A program made the position numbers and the translations under genes. From assembly GCA_012512335.1 (NCBI GenBank), contig JAAZEK010000533.1, forward strand, positions 1 to 8,348: 8,348 nucleotides of DNA, written 5' to 3'. A model generated the notes under the pieces. It was not told the DNA's origin and searched no databases. It was given only the letters and a program-made list of their open reading frames with translations. This DNA is from Clostridiales bacterium. Lineage in GTDB: Bacteria; Bacillota; Clostridia; Caldicoprobacterales; DTU083. How positions within the stretch are numbered: position 1 is the first letter of the stretch; the number at the start of each line of letters is the position of its first letter. Below, piece by piece: positions 5,700 to 8,348 of the stretch.

Positions 5700-6107
5700 A
5701 TGAATCCTTTTGTTTTAAATAATGACACTATACCTACAATTGCTAAGAACATTAGTGATCTGCTAATCAATTACCTAAACTGTCCTATTATAAATACTGT
5801 CGTTTTTTCATATGGTTTTCATGGAAGAAGGAAAGAGGTGTTTCAAAAGGTTCTGGCGAATATTTCAAAGATAGAACATAACTTTATACCTTTTTTACTT
5901 TGGTGTAGCAAGGAAGAAAATATACGTAGGATGAATGCAGATAACAGAAGTGATGATCGCATTCAACGAGCTTTAACTGAATCCCGAAAAGCTTTTGATG
6001 ATGTGATTTACCCTAAATTAGATATAACTAGTTTGTCTACTTCCGAAGCAGCAGAAACGATAATTAATGAAGCTGGATTATTAGTACAAGAAATGATAAT
6101 GTACTAA
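5700..6107 (+). CDS. N-terminally truncated P-loop nucleotide kinase-like protein, 135 aa (probable pseudogene)
   Basis: The frame matches the later two thirds of small P-loop kinases/AAA-type ATPases that modify nucleotides or small molecules. It has a hydrophobic strand NTVVFSYGFHGRRKEVF (32-48), the strand FIPFLLWCS (62-70), a lid-like arginine-rich segment RRMNADNRSDDRI (76-88) and a typical C-terminal YPKLDITSLSTSEAAETII (104-122). The nucleotide-binding Walker A (GxxGxGKS/T), expected about 30-40 residues before the NPFVLN segment, is missing: an in-frame stop lies only four codons upstream (5685-5687). The ATG has no clear ribosome binding site. The break coincides with the end of the leuS remnant on the other strand. 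It is therefore probably non-functional, although the frame is open. Family placement is from memory of motif layout. It lies 40 bp before the HD-domain gene. Confidence 0.65.
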   Translation: MNPFVLNNDTIPTIAKNISDLLINYLNCPIINTVVFSYGFHGRRKEVFQKVLANISKIEHNFIPFLLWCSKEENIRRMNADNRSDDRIQRALTESRKAFDDVIYPKLDITSLSTSEAAETIINEAGLLVQEMIMY

Positions 6108-6147
6108 AATGAGATAACTCAATTGATTAGCATGGAGGTATAAAGGA

Positions 6148-6723
6148 ATGGACGTAAGAAAATTTATAGAAATCATGTCTATCGCTGAAAAATTAAAGAA
6201 TAATACAAGACACTCATGGACTTCCTCGGGTCGTCATGAAAGTGTAGCAGAGCATAGTTGGCGACTGTCTTTGATGGCATATTTCATAAAGGATGAATTC
6301 CCAAATGCTGATATTAGCAAAGTAATATTAATGTGCATTTGTCATGACCTGGGAGAAGCAATTACGGGTGATATACCTACGTTTTACAAAACTGAAAGTG
6401 ATGAGATTGTAGAAAACAGAGAAGTTCAAAAGCTGATCAGTAATCTGCCAGAACCATATAAACAAGAGCTTTCTATGCTGTTTTTAGAAATGCAAGAACA
6501 AAAAACATTAGAGTCAAGGATTTTTAAGGCACTTGACAAGATGGAGGCATTAATTCAACATAATGAGGCTGACATATCAACATGGCTTCCTCTTGAGTAT
6601 GATTTAAATCTTACATATGGAGAAGAGGAAGTGAAATTTTCAACATATATGAAGGAATTGAAAGAGGCTATAAATGAAGATACAGTGAGCAAAATAAATT
6701 GTTCAAAAGAATCAGTATCATGA
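6148..6723 (+). CDS. HD-domain phosphohydrolase, YfbR/HDDC2-like (5'-deoxynucleotidase-type), 191 aa
   Basis: The protein shows the full metal-binding set of the HD superfamily: H36 in ESVAEHSWR, H66-D67 in CHDLGE with E70, D75 in TGDIP, and D130 in ALDKMEAL. The R21-x-x-W24 segment and the ESVAEHSW motif resemble the YfbR/HDDC2 group, whose E. coli member removes phosphate from deoxyribonucleoside 5'-monophosphates. A similar cytosolic nucleotide-hydrolysing role is inferred; the exact substrate is unknown. GGAGG (6134-6138) lies 9 bases upstream of the ATG and AAAGGA lies even closer. The last 15 or so residues (SKINCSKESVS) are polar and probably disordered. It may be co-transcribed with the truncated kinase in front of it. 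Confidence 0.87.
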   Translation: MDVRKFIEIMSIAEKLKNNTRHSWTSSGRHESVAEHSWRLSLMAYFIKDEFPNADISKVILMCICHDLGEAITGDIPTFYKTESDEIVENREVQKLISNLPEPYKQELSMLFLEMQEQKTLESRIFKALDKMEALIQHNEADISTWLPLEYDLNLTYGEEEVKFSTYMKELKEAINEDTVSKINCSKESVS

Positions 6724-6847
6724 ATTTTATGCTGGTCCAGTTCCTCAGCATCGTAAGACTAAAACATTACATAAAATCACATGCAGGAATTGCTGCACAG
6801 TACAGCGAAGCTGAATCTTAAGATTGGATCTTGTGGAGGTTATACAT
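6724..6847 (+). other. Intergenic region between the HD and Nudix genes
   Basis: This 124-bp gap holds a 6-bp hairpin (ATGCTG 6729-6734, CAGCAT 6746-6751) without a T-run, and a perfect 12-bp palindrome AATCTTAAGATT (6814-6825) 9 bases before the GGAGGT of the Nudix gene. No good promoter is visible. The palindrome could be an operator or chance. Confidence 0.35.
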
Positions 6848-7339
6848 ATGCATGAATTGAATCCATTTTTTTGCGGGGGTAATAAAATGTTAGATAATAG
6901 GTTTTTATCCGTAAGTGGAGTAGTTATAAGAGAGAATAAGGTATTACTTGTACGCCAGTCATACGGAGCTGCAAAAGGATTGTTAATAATACCTGGTGGA
7001 TATTTATCACAAGGAGAGATGCCTAATACCGCCCTTGAACGTGAAATATTTGAAGAAACAGGGATTGTTGTATTAACTGAAGAACTAATTGCTATAAGAT
7101 TTTCAAATAAAGACTGGTGGGCAATTTTCTCTACTAAATATATTTCAGGAGAACCTACCCCTGATGGCAATGAAAATGATGCAGCAATGTTCCTTGATAT
7201 TGAACATGCGTTATTAAGAGATGACTTAACTTATACTACAAAAGAGATACTGAAAAACTTCACAGCAAATAGCAAACTATCATTATCAAGTTTTTGTCCT
7301 AATGGGATAGACCCAGAAAACTATAAGTTATATAAATAA
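6848..7339 (+). CDS. Nudix hydrolase, 163 aa
   Basis: The protein carries a textbook Nudix box G51-x5-E57-x7-R65-E66-I-F-E69-E70-T-G72-I, preceded by the usual strand and loop SVSGVVIRENKVLLVRQ (21-37) and GLLIIPGGYL (44-53). Nudix enzymes cleave nucleoside diphosphates linked to another moiety, using divalent metal bound by the REUxEE glutamates. Candidate substrates include oxidised dNTPs, NADH, sugar nucleotides or capped RNA, and the sequence does not decide between them. The ATG at 6848 is chosen because GGAGGT (6835-6840) sits 7 bases before it. A second ATG at 6887 follows GGGGG and would remove 13 residues (HELNPFFCGGNK segment) that lie outside the Nudix fold, so it is a real alternative. 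A TTG at 6824 has no site. Its neighbours are also small nucleotide or acyl-transfer enzymes. Confidence 0.9.
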   Translation: MHELNPFFCGGNKMLDNRFLSVSGVVIRENKVLLVRQSYGAAKGLLIIPGGYLSQGEMPNTALEREIFEETGIVVLTEELIAIRFSNKDWWAIFSTKYISGEPTPDGNENDAAMFLDIEHALLRDDLTYTTKEILKNFTANSKLSLSSFCPNGIDPENYKLYK

Positions 7340-7369
7340 TGCAATGTATTTTAACCAAATCAGATAAGT

Positions 7370-7398
7370 AGAAAAGTGCATAGCATTATCACTTTTTT
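7370..7398 (+). promoter_or_regulatory. Hairpin abutting the ribosome binding site of the GNAT gene
   Basis: AAAAGTG (7372-7378) pairs with CACTTTT (7390-7396), extendable by one G-T and one A-T pair, and is followed immediately by GGAGGT (7399-7404). Stem plus six Ts resemble a short weak terminator for the Nudix gene; being next to the GNAT ribosome binding site it could also influence translation. Confidence 0.4.
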
Positions 7399-7411
7399 GG
7401 AGGTGCATATT

Positions 7412-7912
7412 ATGAATTGTGAGTTGCGAAAGTTATCACCAGAGGATGGTAGAGATGTATACGAGATGTTGCAAGAACTTCCAAGAGATGAGAATGGATT
7501 TATAAACGGATGTAATGGAAGAACATATGATGAATTTAAAAAATGGTTAACTAAGAGTAACAACGTTGCGAATGGTATTGGTCTTGAAGATTGGATGGTT
7601 CCACATAATATCTACTGGTTATATGTTGACGGATTACCAGTAGGAATGGGTAAATTACGGCATTATTTAATTGACAAGCTCAGAGAAGAAGGCGGGCATG
7701 GTGGCTATTCAATTCTCCCTTCTCATAGGAATAGGGGCTATGGTAAGTTGCTTTTAAAAATGCTTATTAATAGTGCTAGAGATATGAAAATTGAAAGGCT
7801 CCTCCTCACAATCCAAAACCATAACATACCATCTATTAGAGTTGCTCTTGCAAACAATGGAAGAATAGAAGAAGTAGATACCCAGCGTCATTTTATTTGG
7901 ATTGACTGTTAA
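7412..7912 (+). CDS. GNAT family N-acetyltransferase, 166 aa
   Basis: A GNAT fold is indicated by the strand pair WLYVDGLPVGMGKLRHYL (69-86), the motif A strand GGHGGYSILPSHR (94-106), and the acetyl-CoA loop R106-x-x-G109-x-G111 followed by the helix KLLLKMLINSA. The C-terminal LLLTIQNHNIPSIRVALANNGRIEE (130-154) is the usual motif B region with the N-x-x-S-x-x-x-x-x-x-x-x-G layout. The acceptor substrate cannot be told; relatives with the GxxKLRHxL segment are common uncharacterised Firmicute proteins. The ATG at 7412 has GGAGGT (7399-7404) 7 bases upstream. An in-frame GTG at 7376 lies inside the hairpin and before that site, so it is unlikely. It is not closely related to the PaiA-like protein at 4797. 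Confidence 0.88.
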   Translation: MNCELRKLSPEDGRDVYEMLQELPRDENGFINGCNGRTYDEFKKWLTKSNNVANGIGLEDWMVPHNIYWLYVDGLPVGMGKLRHYLIDKLREEGGHGGYSILPSHRNRGYGKLLLKMLINSARDMKIERLLLTIQNHNIPSIRVALANNGRIEEVDTQRHFIWIDC

Positions 7913-7913
7913 C

Positions 7914-7930
7914 TATGCATTAGATGCATA
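7914..7930 (+). terminator. Short hairpin after the GNAT gene
   Basis: TATGCAT (7914-7920), loop TAG, ATGCATA (7924-7930), starting right after the stop codon. No T-run follows, so termination is uncertain. The remaining gap to 8030 shows no clear promoter. Confidence 0.3.
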
Positions 7931-8030
7931 AATTCTTAAGATGGGCTCAAAATGTTGTCTGTATTTTAGAATAAATTATCTCTGTGGGGGCTATAAGTTC
8001 TTGATATATAAAAGAAAGGAATTTTATATT

Positions 8031-8348
8031 TTGAAAGCAGTAAGAATGTTTGGGAAAATATCTATAATTATAGTATGCTTGATATTAGTAATGTTGATTA
8101 TTGGAATTCCAGCTGGAAATGATTTGATAGCTTCAAGAGTATCCAGGAGTCTGAGAAATACACCTTTGCCAAATGATACAGAAATCATTGATTATACTTC
8201 AAAAGCTGGGAAGCTTGTTGGTAACGGTAACGGCATGCAATATTTTGGAGCCATACTCATTAAGTCGAAACTAACATTAGAAGCGTTAGAAATTTATTAT
8301 ACCCAGTATCGTGATAATGATTGGAGTTTTTTAGTCATGAAGCAGGAA
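8031..8348 (+). CDS. Membrane-anchored protein of unknown function, N-terminal part
   Basis: The open frame runs 106 codons to the window edge. Residues about 8-27 (GKISIIIVCLILVMLIIGIP) form one hydrophobic segment after a short basic N-terminus (KAVRMFGK), consistent with an uncleaved signal anchor that places the rest outside the cytoplasm. The following part contains PLPNDTEIIDYTSKAGKLVGNGNG (about 46-69) and ALEIYYTQYRDNDW. I recall similar uncharacterised Clostridia proteins with a KLVGNGNGMQY segment but cannot assign a function. The start is taken as TTG at 8031, because AAAGGA (8015-8020) lies 10 bases upstream; ATG at 8046 is an alternative without a clear site and would shorten the N-terminal basic region. 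The C-terminus is not in the window. Confidence 0.75.
   Translation, partial: MKAVRMFGKISIIIVCLILVMLIIGIPAGNDLIASRVSRSLRNTPLPNDTEIIDYTSKAGKLVGNGNGMQYFGAILIKSKLTLEALEIYYTQYRDNDWSFLVMKQE

Noticed and set aside
6745..7170. 141-aa minus-strand open frame
   Set aside because: Antisense to the Nudix gene, including the Nudix box.
5700..8030. Integron-like cassette array (attC sites between the small genes)
   Set aside because: The gaps do not contain paired GTTRRRY/RYYYAAC core sites with the expected symmetric arms.
1..8348. CRISPR array
   Set aside because: No regularly spaced repeats of 24-37 bp are seen in the window; any array would lie left of position 1, beyond the cas3 3' end.

Overview
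The window looks like low-GC chromosomal DNA of a Firmicute, most likely Clostridia or a close relative. Grounds: AT-rich sequence, strong GGAGG-type ribosome binding sites before nearly every intact gene, consensus sigma-A promoters, a tRNA-Arg(ACG) with encoded CCA, a PaiA-type acetyltransferase, and a long-form PRPP synthetase. No species can be named from the sequence alone.

Layout. Positions 1-1211 (minus strand, running off the left edge) hold the helicase part of a CRISPR Cas3 whose N-terminus, including the catalytic HD nuclease core, is missing. The break lies exactly at the end of an intact IS4-family insertion sequence (1212-2808). This element has 15-bp perfect terminal inverted repeats, a full-length 414-aa DDE transposase with the YREK signature, and a perfect 17-bp inverted repeat that would bury the transposase ribosome binding site in read-through RNA. 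Beyond the element lies no cas3 sequence but a ribose-phosphate pyrophosphokinase gene (2835-3989, minus), and no convincing target-site duplication is seen. The element therefore marks a deletion or rearrangement junction that removed the front of cas3. A divergent promoter region separates prs from a 54-aa ten-cysteine putative zinc protein (4160-4324).

Next come two tandem promoters, tRNA-Arg and its terminator (4436-4668), then a monocistronic paiA-like polyamine acetyltransferase gene with a strong terminator (4797-5367). At about 5690-5700 two gene remnants meet head to head, both lacking their 5' parts: the C-terminal end of a leucyl-tRNA synthetase (minus) and the C-terminal part of a P-loop kinase (plus). 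This is a second rearrangement scar.

From 5700 rightward everything is on the plus strand: the kinase remnant, an HD-domain 5'-nucleotidase-like protein, a Nudix hydrolase, a GNAT acetyltransferase, and the start of a membrane-anchored protein that runs off the right edge. Each intact gene has its own ribosome binding site and short gaps separate them. This looks like an accessory string of small-molecule and nucleotide-modifying enzymes rather than a tightly coupled pathway.

I did not find a convincing new multi-gene system. The most informative signals are the IS-decapitated cas3, the read-through-protection hairpin of the IS, and the leuS/kinase remnant junction. No stretch longer than 300 bases is without a gene or gene remnant; the longest, 4325-4547, holds the tRNA promoters and an AT-rich hairpin.
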